This document shows, in pieces, positions 34,092 to 44,397 of a stretch of DNA of 44,397 nt. The DNA is taken from assembly GCA_002296225.1 (NCBI GenBank), contig DBHR01000017.1, forward strand, positions 1 through 44,397. Reading direction: 5' to 3'. Origin of the DNA: Acidobacteria bacterium UBA823 (GTDB lineage Bacteria > Acidobacteriota > Vicinamibacteria > Vicinamibacterales > UBA823). Position 1 is the first letter of the stretch. The number at the start of each line of letters is the position of its first letter. The position numbers were made by a program, and so were the translations under genes. The notes under the pieces were generated by a model, which was given only the letters and a program-made list of their open reading frames with translations, did not search any database and was not told the DNA's origin.

Positions 34092-34376
34092 ATGTCTGTC
34101 GTCGGCCTGCTATCCGTCGAGCTTTATGTCCCTGACGCCCAGTCGCTTAAGGACAAACGCATGGTGCTCCGCCGCGTGAAAGATCGACTAAAGAAATTCA
34201 ACATCTCGGTGGCCGAAACCGAGCATCAAGAGCTGTGGCAACGAGCGGCGCTGGCCGTCGTGACTGTCCGCACGACACCGGCGGCTGTCGACGAGGCGCT
34301 AACTGCGGTTGTGAACGAAATCGAACGAGTGGCACCCTCAATGGTGACCCGCACGCATGTTGATTTCTTGACGTAA
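34092..34376 (+). CDS. DUF503 (YlxP-like) protein
   Basis: A 94-residue protein with the family start SVVGLLSVELYVPDAQSLKDKRMVLRRVKDRLKKFNISVAE (described here in pieces: LYVPDAQSLKDKR and KFNISVAE). DUF503/YlxP proteins lie between infB and rbfA in many bacteria and adopt a small alpha/beta fold. A role in ribosome assembly or RNA binding is suspected from context but not established. It lies 54 bases after infB and 14 bases before rbfA. Confidence 0.92.
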   Translation: MSVVGLLSVELYVPDAQSLKDKRMVLRRVKDRLKKFNISVAETEHQELWQRAALAVVTVRTTPAAVDEALTAVVNEIERVAPSMVTRTHVDFLT

Positions 34377-34390
34377 AGTCGGATTCAGCC

Positions 34391-34774
34391 ATGGCCCAAG
34401 GCTCGCGTCCAGAGCGTGTCGCGGATCTAGTGCGAACAGAGATCAGCGACCTACTCAGACGCAGCGTAAATGATCCCGGCGTCGGCTTCGTCACAATCAC
34501 CCGCGTGCGGGTGACGTCGGACCTTCAGCACGCCCGCGTATTCTTCACAACGCTCGGTGACGAAGACCGGCGCCAGCAGTCGAACCGCGCTCTGGAGCGC
34601 GCTACTCCATTTCTCAGGCGTCAGATCGGACGAAGACTGACGCTTAAACGAACACCAGTAATCACATTTCACTTTGATGAATCGATTGAACATCAAGCAC
34701 GCGTCGAGCAGTTACTGGAAGATCTAAAAATTCCACCAAGTACCCACAACGAAGATGGTGAGTATGACGAGTAA
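34391..34774 (+). CDS. rbfA: 30S ribosome-binding factor RbfA
   Basis: A 127-residue protein of normal length for the family. It has the KH-type fold signatures RPERVADLVRTEISDLLRR, VGFVTITRVRVTSDLQHARVFF-type strand (GFVTITRVRVTSDLQHARV) and the end RRLTLKRTPVITFHFDESIEH. It assists late maturation of the 16S rRNA 5' end and cold adaptation. It overlaps the next gene's start, suggesting translational coupling. Confidence 0.96.
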   Translation: MAQGSRPERVADLVRTEISDLLRRSVNDPGVGFVTITRVRVTSDLQHARVFFTTLGDEDRRQQSNRALERATPFLRRQIGRRLTLKRTPVITFHFDESIEHQARVEQLLEDLKIPPSTHNEDGEYDE

Positions 34775-35783
34775 GATCACTAGCCACGCTGTTGGGGACG
34801 TGTGCAGGGCCATCCGGGCGCACAGACGGTTCATCGTAACCTCACACGTAAGGCCTGATGGCGACGCAACCGGGTCACAGGTAGCCATGGCACTCGCCCT
34901 AAAGGCGCTCGGCAAGCACGTTCGACTTATCAGTGCGGACCCGCCGCCAGACATCTGCCGTGCGCTTCCTGGCGTTGACGAGATTGAAGTTGCGTCAACG
35001 GTGACCGGCGATTGGGACGCAGCGATCATCATGGAGTGCGGTGACCTGTCCCGTACCGGCCTCACGGGTCTGAGTGGCGGATTCGTTGTCAACATCGATC
35101 ATCACATCGGCAATACGCTGTACGGCGCCATCAACTACTTCGACGAATCGGCTGCGGCCTGCGGCGAGCTTGTGTTCACCGTGATTCAGGCCCTTGATGT
35201 AGCACTCACTGCGGAGATCGCCTCCCATCTCTATATCGCAATTCTCACTGACACCGGATCATTTCATCACGGACCGATATCAGCGCGAACATTTGACGTC
35301 TGCCGACATTTAACAGTTGCCGGCGCGACCCCTTCGGCGCTGGCGCGCCAGGCGTTTGACCAGTATCAAGTCGGCCGTCTGAAAGTGATTGGAGTGATGT
35401 TGAACGAGATGCAACTCGAAAGTCAGAATCGGGTCGCCGTACTCGCCCTTGACGACGTTTTGCTTGCACAGAGCGGCGCAACTCTCGACGACACTGACGG
35501 TCTCGTCAATCTTCCCCTGACCACGAGTGAGGTCCAAGCCGTCGTTCTCTTCAAGTCCGCAGTGGGCGAACCACTGCGCGTCAGCTTGCGGTCAAAAGGG
35601 ACCGTGGACGTAAGGGCTGTCGCCGTGGCGTTCGGGGGTGGCGGCCACACCAACGCTGCTGGCTTTACCCTAGAGGCCACTACCGAGAAACGTGACGTTG
35701 TAGTCCAGCAGGTAGTGGCAGCAGTCGAGGCCGCACTCGGCCGTGGCAACGGTAAGAGCCGTTCGAAAGGCGGACCCTCCTAG
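34755..35783 (+). CDS. nrnA: DHH-family nanoRNase / pAp phosphatase
   Basis: A 342-residue DHH/DHHA1 phosphoesterase (339 residues if ATG 34764 is used; both starts lie inside the end of rbfA). The metal-binding motifs are TSHVRPDGDATGSQ near residue 30, the Asp in MECGDLS, and the DHH motif in NIDHHIGN near residue 115. The DHHA1 domain at the C-terminus has RSKGTVDVRAVA and FGGGGHTNAAGF. Family members degrade short RNA oligonucleotides and dephosphorylate 3'-phosphoadenosine 5'-phosphate. The position between rbfA and truB is typical in bacteria lacking orn. Confidence 0.93.
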   Translation: MVSMTSKITSHAVGDVCRAIRAHRRFIVTSHVRPDGDATGSQVAMALALKALGKHVRLISADPPPDICRALPGVDEIEVASTVTGDWDAAIIMECGDLSRTGLTGLSGGFVVNIDHHIGNTLYGAINYFDESAAACGELVFTVIQALDVALTAEIASHLYIAILTDTGSFHHGPISARTFDVCRHLTVAGATPSALARQAFDQYQVGRLKVIGVMLNEMQLESQNRVAVLALDDVLLAQSGATLDDTDGLVNLPLTTSEVQAVVLFKSAVGEPLRVSLRSKGTVDVRAVAVAFGGGGHTNAAGFTLEATTEKRDVVVQQVVAAVEAALGRGNGKSRSKGGPS

Positions 35784-35793
35784 GCCGTGGTTT

Positions 35794-36702
35794 ATGGACG
35801 GCGTGCTTGTGGTTAATAAGCCTGCGGGGCCGACGTCGCATGACGTCGTGGCACAAGTCCGACAAAGCCTCCAGATTAAGCGGGTCGGCCACACAGGGAC
35901 CCTCGATCCGATGGCGACCGGTGTGTTGCCGCTGGTGCTCGGCCGTGCGACCCGGCTGGCCCAATTTTTTTCGGGAGACTCGAAAACCTACACTGCCACC
36001 ATCCGACTCGGATTCTCGACAGATACCTATGATGCTCTGGGAACACCAATAAGCCCAACTGCCAGCGCCTCATCAAGACCGGCCAATGAACTTGGGGCCC
36101 GGGCAATCGACTTGGCACTAGAAGCTTTTCGGGGCACATTCGACCAGCAGCCACCTCCCTTCTCAGCCAAGAAAATGGCCGGCACGCGTGCCTATACGCT
36201 CGCCCGGCGGGGCCGGCCGGTGGCCCCTTCGCCGGTGCCGGTCACGGTGGACCGACTCACGCTGCTCGACGTCGCGGACGGTCGGCTTAAAATTGAAGTG
36301 ACTTGCTCGGCGGGATTCTACGTACGCTCTCTGGCGCACGACATTGGACAGGCGCTTAGCTGCGGGGCCCACCTCGAAGCGTTGCGCCGCACACGTAGCG
36401 GAGAGTTCGACCTGACACAGGCAGTAACGTTGGATCACGATGTAGTCAGGGCATCGGTCGTCGACCAGTGGATCATTCCATTGTCTCAGCTCCTCGGAGG
36501 CGTGCCGGCGGTGATCGTCACGAGCCAAGGAAGACTGTGCGCTTCTCACGGTCAACCAGTCTCCCGAGCAGACCTCACGCACACTGACGACGGGACGGCT
36601 TCAACGGCCATTTGGGTCCGATTGATCGACGAGACAGGCCAGCTTGTGGCTATCGCAGAACCACGGGACGGCGCTTTGCACCCGCGGGTCGTTCTGGTCT
36701 AA
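35794..36702 (+). CDS. truB: tRNA pseudouridine(55) synthase
   Basis: A 302-residue protein from ATG 35794, chosen because the family starts MDGVLVVNKPAGPTSHDVV and this ATG lies 10 bases after the nrnA stop. The catalytic aspartate is D38 in GHTGTLDPMATGVL. Other signatures are KTYTATIRLG, QQPPPFSAKKMAGTRAY and CSAGFYVRSLAHDIG. It converts uridine 55 of the tRNA T-loop to pseudouridine. The C-terminal ~60 residues form the usual PUA-like tail. Confidence 0.96.
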   Translation: MDGVLVVNKPAGPTSHDVVAQVRQSLQIKRVGHTGTLDPMATGVLPLVLGRATRLAQFFSGDSKTYTATIRLGFSTDTYDALGTPISPTASASSRPANELGARAIDLALEAFRGTFDQQPPPFSAKKMAGTRAYTLARRGRPVAPSPVPVTVDRLTLLDVADGRLKIEVTCSAGFYVRSLAHDIGQALSCGAHLEALRRTRSGEFDLTQAVTLDHDVVRASVVDQWIIPLSQLLGGVPAVIVTSQGRLCASHGQPVSRADLTHTDDGTASTAIWVRLIDETGQLVAIAEPRDGALHPRVVLV

Positions 36703-36807
36703 CATGTAAGGTTCCTAAGTGAGTAAAGACAGCGTACAGAAACGGCGGTCTGGAGCGAGCACGGTAGCCCGCAGCGTTCACTCTGGGTCGTGCGTGGAGG
36801 TAGATAC
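36703..36807 (+). promoter_or_regulatory. rpsO leader region
   Basis: A 105-base gap between truB and rpsO. In many bacteria this leader binds S15 and autoregulates rpsO. Here AGTGA (about 36717) can pair with TCACT near 36781 to close a larger structure, and GGAGG (36796-36800) precedes the GTG start. No confident promoter was found. The regulatory role is inferred from position. Confidence 0.35.
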
Positions 36808-37077
36808 GTGAACCTGCAGCGGGAGCAGAAAACTGACGTGATTGGTTCCTATCGAACCCACGACAAAGACACTGGGTCACCCGAAGTTCAGGTTGCCCTC
36901 CTCAGCGATCGGATCAGCTATCTGACCGAACACTTCAAGGTGCACGCCAAAGATCATCATTCGCGGCGGGGCCTACTCAAGCTCGTTGGACAGCGTCGAC
37001 GCCTGCTGGATTACTTGAAAAGTAAGGATTCCAAGCGGTACACGGATTTGATCCAGCGGCTGGGCATCCGCAAATAG
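36808..37077 (+). CDS. rpsO: 30S ribosomal protein S15
   Basis: An 89-residue protein from GTG 36808. This start gives exactly the family length and has GGAGG eight bases upstream; the longer frame from 36790 would overlap that site. The RNA-binding helices carry HDKDTGSPEVQVALLSDRI and KDHHSRRGLLKLVGQRRRLL, which contact the 16S rRNA three-way junction. It is a primary binder in 30S assembly. pnp follows after 94 bases, the conserved rpsO-pnp order. Confidence 0.97.
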   Translation: MNLQREQKTDVIGSYRTHDKDTGSPEVQVALLSDRISYLTEHFKVHAKDHHSRRGLLKLVGQRRRLLDYLKSKDSKRYTDLIQRLGIRK

Positions 37078-37129
37078 GCCCGAGACGGGTAGCTGGACGC
37101 TCTCCATCCACCCACCAGATCCACAGCGG

Positions 37130-37144
37130 CGGCGAAGCTCGCCG
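37130..37144 (+). other. Short hairpin in the pnp leader
   Basis: A perfect 6-bp stem CGGCGA / TCGCCG with loop AGC lies 27 bases before the pnp start. In E. coli an RNase III-cut hairpin precedes pnp and mediates autoregulation; this one is much smaller, so an equivalent role is uncertain. Confidence 0.3.
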
Positions 37145-37171
37145 ACCACACCATCCGAGGCGAAAGGACTT

Positions 37172-39298
<2,127 letters not shown>

Positions 39299-39321
39299 TC
39301 CGCCAGATGGACCTAACAGCT

Positions 39322-39349
39322 AGGCCCTAGGCTTCCTACCTACTGGCCT
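39322..39349. terminator. Imperfect hairpin between convergent pnp and M48 genes
   Basis: AGGCC-C-TAGG (39322-39331) pairs with CCTA-CT-GGCCT (39339-39349), nine pairs with a small internal loop, in the 56-base gap between convergent genes. There is no T run, so it is a candidate bidirectional terminator only. Confidence 0.45.
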
Positions 39350-39354
39350 GGGCT

Positions 39355-40491
39355 TCAACGCATGCCAGTGCTCAGGGGGCGCCCCCAAGCTGCTGCTAGA
39401 TTGCCCGCCGCCTCAATCCGCTCGTACACAGGCGGGTGGGTATAGCACAGAAACGCGAGCCAGCGAGAGGGACGACGCTCGGCAAGGTGTTCCTCGCCAA
39501 GCCGCCACATCGCCGAAATGAAGGCGCCCGTGTTCCTAGTCAGTTCAAGCGCAAATCGGTCAGCTCGCCGTTCATGGTATCTGGACACAAGGTTGGCCAA
39601 GGGCGCCGTCGCAAGCACACCAACCCCTCCCCCGAGAAGCACAAGCGGGAGCCCAGCCGGATCGTCTGGTCCGAACAGGCCGAGCGACGGTCCCAGGTTG
39701 AGCAGGGCGCGTGACGCCGTGTAACAGCCAACAACGATCATCACGAAATCAGAGGCTAGCTCCTTCCAGATGTCGGCGTGTTGGTGATGGCCGAGTTCGT
39801 GCGCAACCACGACCTCGATCTCATCATCGGAATAGTCGCCGACAAGCGTATCGGATAGTAGAATTCGACGACTCTGGCCAAACCCCACAAGCGCCGCGTT
39901 AGCACGTCGTGACATGGCTCCCAAACGATACTGGTGAAACCCAACATCGGCCACACCTGCACGGGCTGCCAAGCGCTCGAGACGTTGGCGCAGGTCGGGT
40001 CGGACCAATGGCATCACGCGTGCGACCCAAGGCAGCATGACCGGACCTACCTTAGCCAATCCCACCACAAACAAAGCGAAGCCAGAACTCGCAATGATCC
40101 ACCACCGCGACGGCCATATCTGAATGGTTGCATAGAGCGCCACAACTCCAGTTGGTATCACGCACAGCAGTAACGCCATACCCTTCAGATGCTCGGCCAA
40201 GCCACTGCCCAATGATGATGTTGACCGATCGTACCGTCGCTCCAACTGCCTGAGATAGACGCGGGCCGGCAAGGTCAGTAGCTCGTGGCACAGAGTGACA
40301 CACAAGGCATAAAGCGCAACGCCAGAAAGGCTCGTCGCCCTAATCGAGCCGGAGAATGTTGTAAGTTCGCGCAGCGCACGCGATGACCAAGGTAGAAGCA
40401 TTACCGTAAGCAGCAGAAAGCTAAGACAAAGTGAGATCAATAACGCCCGCCGCCGTAGCCGATGGTAGCGAGTGGCCTTATCTTCGTTCAC
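39355..40491 (-). CDS. M48 family (Ste24-type) membrane metallopeptidase
   Basis: A 378-residue protein with GTG start. Four to five membrane segments lie in the N-terminal half (ALLISLCLSFLLLTVMLLPW, LSGVALYALCVTLCHELL, GMALLLCVIPTGVVALYA, WWIIASSGFALFVVGLA). The zinc motif HExxH is in VVAHELGHHQH near residue 236. The third ligand Glu is probably in RYHERRADRFALEL, and the C-terminal CYTHPPVYERIEAA is typical of M48. This family includes CAAX-type proteases and HtpX-like quality-control proteases of the membrane; bacterial targets here are unknown. It lies 119 bases downstream of smc on the same strand. Confidence 0.93.
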   Translation of the reverse strand: MNEDKATRYHRLRRRALLISLCLSFLLLTVMLLPWSSRALRELTTFSGSIRATSLSGVALYALCVTLCHELLTLPARVYLRQLERRYDRSTSSLGSGLAEHLKGMALLLCVIPTGVVALYATIQIWPSRWWIIASSGFALFVVGLAKVGPVMLPWVARVMPLVRPDLRQRLERLAARAGVADVGFHQYRLGAMSRRANAALVGFGQSRRILLSDTLVGDYSDDEIEVVVAHELGHHQHADIWKELASDFVMIVVGCYTASRALLNLGPSLGLFGPDDPAGLPLVLLGGGVGVLATAPLANLVSRYHERRADRFALELTRNTGAFISAMWRLGEEHLAERRPSRWLAFLCYTHPPVYERIEAAGNLAAAWGRPLSTGMR

Positions 40492-40610
40492 AAGTTTCGA
40501 GGTTGCACGCGAGGGCTCGACATTAAGACGCCTCGCCGGTCGGCAGCGGCGCCGACACGAATGGAATGGACTACTGGACCACTACTGTTCCTCGGCGCCA
40601 GGTCCCAAAG

Positions 40611-43600
40611 TCAGTTGAGGTGGACTGAGATTAACTTGGACACGCCTGGCTCCTCCATCGTGACGCCGTACAGACGGTCCGCCATCTCCATCGTCTTTCG
40701 GTTGTGGGTGATGAGCACGAACTGCGTGTCGTCGAGCATCTCCCGTAGCATATCGAGAAATCGGCCGATGTTAGCTTCATCAAGCGGCGCATCGATCTCA
40801 TCGAGGAAGCAGAACGGACTCGGCTTGTACTTGAAAATCGCGAACATGAGAGCCATCGCCGAGAGGGCCTTCTCGCCGCCCGAGAGAAGCTGCACGCTCT
40901 GAAGCCGCTTGCCGGGTGGTTGCGCGACGATGTCAACGCCGCTTTCGAGCAAATCAGTCTCGTCAAGAAGCACTAACCCCGCCCGACCGCCGCCGAACAA
41001 CGTGGAAAACGTATGCTGATAGTGTCGATTAATTGCGTCGAAGGCGACACGAAAACGCTCCTTCGTCGTCTTATTGATACGCCGAATCGCTTCAGTCGTC
41101 GCGCCGATTGAGTCGAGCAGGTCCTGACGCTGTGTGGTTAGAAAAGCGTAGCGGGTGTCCAACTCGTCAAACTGCTCGATCGCCATCATGTTGACGGGGC
41201 CCAGCCGTTCGATTTTCTCCTTGAAGTCAACAATCATGTCGTCCACCGTTGTCGGCGGCTGCGGTTGCTCCGACACAAACACTCTCTCAGATGCAGCACC
41301 GTCATCGGTCACGACCCCAATCTCGCCTCCGGTTTTATTCGCGTCCTTATCCTGGTCATCGGTATCGTCCGCAGGTGGTTGCGCGAGGGATATATTCGGG
41401 GTAATTTCACCGTCGCTCTCAAGTTGCTCGACCTCAGCAATCACCGATATCAGGTCGGCCTGTACCGCCTCCACGCAAGAGCCTGCTAAGTGCGACATCT
41501 CGCCCTGAGCGGTCGCTCTTGACACCTCAAGTTCACCTACGCGGCCTCTAACCTCCTCAAGCGCTACGCGCGCTGCTCGGATGGCGGTCTGCTCGGCCTC
41601 GACCAAACCCCGTGACTCAGTCAGACAATCGTCAGCCGACCGCACGTCACTCCGAAGGGTCTCCAGTTCTCTAACCTCACGGTCGAGCAAACGCTCCGAC
41701 TCGGTAATCTGCACCTTCAACGACTGGCGACGGCTGTCCGAGCGCGAAAGGTCGTCGCGGCGACTCGCCACACGGGACTCAAATTCCGCCGACGCGTCCT
41801 CGAGCCGCCTCACCTCCACCGTTACTGCCAGGGCCCGCTCGACTAGTCGCGCGTGCAAGGCCTTGGCGTCGGTAAAGCTCTGGCTTACCAGGTCGAGGGA
41901 CGTCCGTGCGTCGGACAGCTGTTGTTGCATACCTGTGAGGCGATCGTTTGCCCTACACTGCTCTGCGTCGAGCCTCACGATCGATTCTTTCGTCTCCCGA
42001 TCGCGAGCCTCTAGCGCCGTGCTCTCCTCCTCGGCATGCCGACGATCAACGTCGATTACCTTCAGTTTTCGAGCGAGCCGCGTAACTTCCTCGTCCGACG
42101 CACCCAGTCGGACATCGAGTTCTAGCGTCACCTTCTCATGCACCTGCCGTTCATCGTCGAGCGTCGTTAGGGCCGCGGTCACGGTCTTGACTCCACGATC
42201 GAGATCGTGGAGCTGCAGTGTTATCTTCTCAACATTCGTCTGTTTCGCGATAACCGCGTCCCGTAAAGCCTTAATCTCACGCTTCGTAGCAAGAAGCCCA
42301 CGCGCCTCGGCCTTGGCACCGCCGGAGACCAAGTGAGCGCCACGGACGACATCACCGGAGAGCGTTACGATCGGTCCAGTAACCATGGTGGCAGCCGTCA
42401 ACGCCTGCTCAAATGACTCGGCAACATAGGCCTCACCGATCGCCGCCAGGATGGCCGTTCCACATGACCCGCTGGCACGAACGACCGATGTCAACGGCGC
42501 CAGCCCAGTTGGCATTGCTTCGACCGCGCCGGCACCGGGAACTTCGGAACCACCATCACCACTGCCCTCGACGACCAGGAACCCGCAACGGCCGGCATCA
42601 TGGTCCCGAACGAAACGAAGTCCTTCAATAGCGTGTTCGTGCCTGGCCACAACGATGTACTGGAGGAAATCACTGAGGCAGGCTTCGACGGCAACCTCAT
42701 ACCGGTCATCGACCTCGAGATGATCCGCCACAGAACCCATGTGACGAACGTTACCGTTCGACTCGGATAGAATCAGTCGCGCCGCATCGCCGTAACCGGC
42801 TCTGGCAGCCTCAAGCTCCTCCAGCGACTTCAACCTCGCGGTCAGAGCGGACAGCTCTCGCTCGCCTGCCCGAACCGCCTCTACAACACCCTCGCGTTCG
42901 TCCTGAAGAACGCTTAGCTCCTTACGCCGCACCCTGTAGGCCTCACTCGCCTGATCCAACGCCGTCTGCGCCGAAGCACGATTAGTCAAGGCCAATTGCC
43001 GAGTAGCATCAAGCTGACTGCGCTCAACGTCCAGGTCGGACGTTTCCACGTCGAGCTTGACTAGCTCCGTCGTAACCCGGTCGCGCGCACTGCTTGTGTG
43101 TTCAGCTACGTGGCGCAGTGCGGTCACCGCGTTGATTGCTGCGAGTAACTCGCTCCGAGCGGCCTCGACGTCGCCCTCCCTATCCTGAACTTCGTTGCGC
43201 ACCGTGGTGTGCGAGGCTTCCTTTAAGGTCATCTGCTGCTCGGCATGCCGACACTCATCACCGACCTTAATCACGTCGCTGCGCCGGCACTCGACCTCCT
43301 CACAAGCCGGTGTGCGTTTAGCGTCGAGTGTCTTCAGCTCGCCACGAATCTCATCAGAGTTCGTGCTCAACTCGGCGACCTGCTGTCGATCGAACTCTAG
43401 TTGATGCTGACGTCGATCAATTTCAAGCTCCCGAGTGTGAGCGACGTCCCGCGTCGACGTCGCCCGCGTCTCGCCCTCAGTCAACTCGATCCGCAGGCGC
43501 TCCTGTCGGGTCTCGAGCTCGGCCAGACGAGCCGCGGCGGCTCGCTCACTAGCCTGCGCCTCCGCCAGCTTGGCATCGGCGGTCTCAATGGCCAGCGCGA

Positions 43601-44397
43601 GTGTCCGATGCCGACGCGCGAATAGAATCTTCTCCCACAGGCGTAGCCCGTCCCGCAGCCGCCGATAACGACGTGCTTTCGCCGCTTGCCGCTTGAGCGC
43701 GTTCCGCTGCTTGTCGACCTCGTGAACGATATCGTCGACCCGAAGGAGGTTTTGTCGCGCGGCTTCTAGCTTTAACTCAGCAGCGTGCCGGCGGGTCTTG
43801 TACTTCGTAACGCCAGCGGCCTCTTCAATCAACTGGCGCCTGTCATTCGGCCGCGCGCTCAAAATTTGGCCAATTTTGCCTTGCTCGATGATGGCGTACG
43901 CTTTTAGGCCAACACCGGAATCCATCAGTAGGTCCTGAATGTCCCGCAGGCGGCAGACCTTGCCATCGATCAGATACTCACTCTCACCAGAACGATACAG
44001 TCGACGGGAAACCTCCACATCGCGTGCCACGATGGGTGGAGAGCCTTCCGAGTTGGTTTCGGGTCCGTCTTCCTCTGATTCTGAACCAACCGCCTCGCGG
44101 GCGCCTCTCGACTCATTGGTAGGGGGAGCAAAGTTGACCTTCTCCGGAACCGCGTGCGGAAGGTGCCCATTGCCATTCCCGGTGGCCTTTCCGTCTCCAT
44201 TGGCCCGGGTGTGCCCATTGGAACCGGCGATATTGACCGCGGTAACACCGCGAAGCATCAGCTTGACTTCAGCAGCGCCGGTCGCCTTGCGACCATCAGT
44301 GCCGCCAAAAATGACGTCTTCCATCCGATCGCCCCGAAGACTCTTCGCGCTCTGCTCGCCCAACACCCAAGTAATGGCGTCAACAACGTTGCTCTTA
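40611..44397 (-). CDS. smc: Chromosome segregation protein SMC (N-terminus cut by window edge)
   Basis: About 1261 residues are visible. The frame is open to the edge, beginning inside Walker A (KSNVVDAITW), so roughly 35 N-terminal residues are missing. The N-terminal head continues with GEQSAKSLRGDRMEDVIF and RRLYRSGESEYLIDG. A long coiled coil surrounds the hinge (residues ~510-690, GYGDAARLIL to GLLATKREI). The C-terminal head has GPVNMMAIEQFDEL, the ABC signature LLSGGEKALSAMALMFA, Walker B PFCFLDEIDAPLDEAN and the end LYGVTMEEPGVSKLI. It organises chromosomes with ScpA/ScpB. Two low-complexity inserts (44025-44243 and 41250-41420) make it larger than usual. An internal GTG at 44366 is not a real start. 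Confidence 0.95.
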   Translation of the reverse strand, partial: KSNVVDAITWVLGEQSAKSLRGDRMEDVIFGGTDGRKATGAAEVKLMLRGVTAVNIAGSNGHTRANGDGKATGNGNGHLPHAVPEKVNFAPPTNESRGAREAVGSESEEDGPETNSEGSPPIVARDVEVSRRLYRSGESEYLIDGKVCRLRDIQDLLMDSGVGLKAYAIIEQGKIGQILSARPNDRRQLIEEAAGVTKYKTRRHAAELKLEAARQNLLRVDDIVHEVDKQRNALKRQAAKARRYRRLRDGLRLWEKILFARRHRTLALAIETADAKLAEAQASERAAAARLAELETRQERLRIELTEGETRATSTRDVAHTRELEIDRRQHQLEFDRQQVAELSTNSDEIRGELKTLDAKRTPACEEVECRRSDVIKVGDECRHAEQQMTLKEASHTTVRNEVQDREGDVEAARSELLAAINAVTALRHVAEHTSSARDRVTTELVKLDVETSDLDVERSQLDATRQLALTNRASAQTALDQASEAYRVRRKELSVLQDEREGVVEAVRAGERELSALTARLKSLEELEAARAGYGDAARLILSESNGNVRHMGSVADHLEVDDRYEVAVEACLSDFLQYIVVARHEHAIEGLRFVRDHDAGRCGFLVVEGSGDGGSEVPGAGAVEAMPTGLAPLTSVVRASGSCGTAILAAIGEAYVAESFEQALTAATMVTGPIVTLSGDVVRGAHLVSGGAKAEARGLLATKREIKALRDAVIAKQTNVEKITLQLHDLDRGVKTVTAALTTLDDERQVHEKVTLELDVRLGASDEEVTRLARKLKVIDVDRRHAEEESTALEARDRETKESIVRLDAEQCRANDRLTGMQQQLSDARTSLDLVSQSFTDAKALHARLVERALAVTVEVRRLEDASAEFESRVASRRDDLSRSDSRRQSLKVQITESERLLDREVRELETLRSDVRSADDCLTESRGLVEAEQTAIRAARVALEEVRGRVGELEVSRATAQGEMSHLAGSCVEAVQADLISVIAEVEQLESDGEITPNISLAQPPADDTDDQDKDANKTGGEIGVVTDDGAASERVFVSEQPQPPTTVDDMIVDFKEKIERLGPVNMMAIEQFDELDTRYAFLTTQRQDLLDSIGATTEAIRRINKTTKERFRVAFDAINRHYQHTFSTLFGGGRAGLVLLDETDLLESGVDIVAQPPGKRLQSVQLLSGGEKALSAMALMFAIFKYKPSPFCFLDEIDAPLDEANIGRFLDMLREMLDDTQFVLITHNRKTMEMADRLYGVTMEEPGVSKLISVHLN

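Overview
This window reads as bacterial chromosome with about 60% GC. It holds 34 protein genes (two cut by the window edges) and no rRNA, tRNA, CRISPR array, transposase or phage gene that I can find. The best taxonomic clue is the large exported VWFA-like protein at 17863-19974, which resembles the 'VWFA-related acidobacterial' family. With a Tat-exported PLP enzyme, an exported gamma-glutamyltransferase homologue and small c-type cytochromes, this suggests an uncultured Acidobacteriota, possibly the Vicinamibacteria group. The lineage is an inference.

Left part (1-20 kb), mostly accessory and metabolic genes in short operons on both strands. A radical SAM enzyme with an exported partner of unknown function is followed by an exported gamma-glutamyltransferase homologue, a cytochrome c'-like protein and a HupE/UreJ-like membrane protein. 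Next come an orphan DsbD N-terminal-domain protein and an Hsp20 chaperone on the minus strand, a small cytochrome c, and a minus-strand pair (Tat-exported SelA-like PLP enzyme and quinone oxidoreductase). A plus-strand group follows: P1 peptidase, threonine dehydratase-like enzyme, alpha-glucan phosphorylase, zinc-ribbon protein and lipoprotein. The exported VWFA-family protein closes the region on the minus strand.

Middle part (20.3-27.8 kb), all plus strand: M24 peptidase, DegP/HtrA-type serine protease with two PDZ domains, MidA/NDUFAF7-type methyltransferase, a translationally coupled sugar nucleotidyltransferase and sugar kinase resembling the MurU/AmgK cell-wall recycling pair, and asparaginyl-tRNA synthetase.

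Right part (27.9-44.4 kb), translation and RNA core. rimO is followed by the conserved run rimP-nusA-infB-DUF503-rbfA-nrnA-truB-rpsO-pnp. A promoter and an intrinsic terminator lie in front of the rimP start, the arrangement expected of an attenuator feeding the nusA-infB operon. ylxR and ylxQ are missing between nusA and infB. On the minus strand are an M48 membrane protease and smc. The smc gene runs off the right edge and carries two unusual low-complexity insertions near its ATPase head.

Regulatory sequence is readable in several places. At least three genes (16648, 20359, 27901) have a -10-like hexamer only 7-8 bases before the start codon and no Shine-Dalgarno, which points to leaderless mRNAs. 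Other genes have clear GGAGG-type sites, so both initiation modes appear to coexist. No single new defence or biosynthetic system stands out. The points most worth a second look are the leaderless promoters, the rimP attenuator, the SMC insertions, the gamma-glutamyltransferase homologue without its substrate arginine, and the radical SAM/exported-protein pair.
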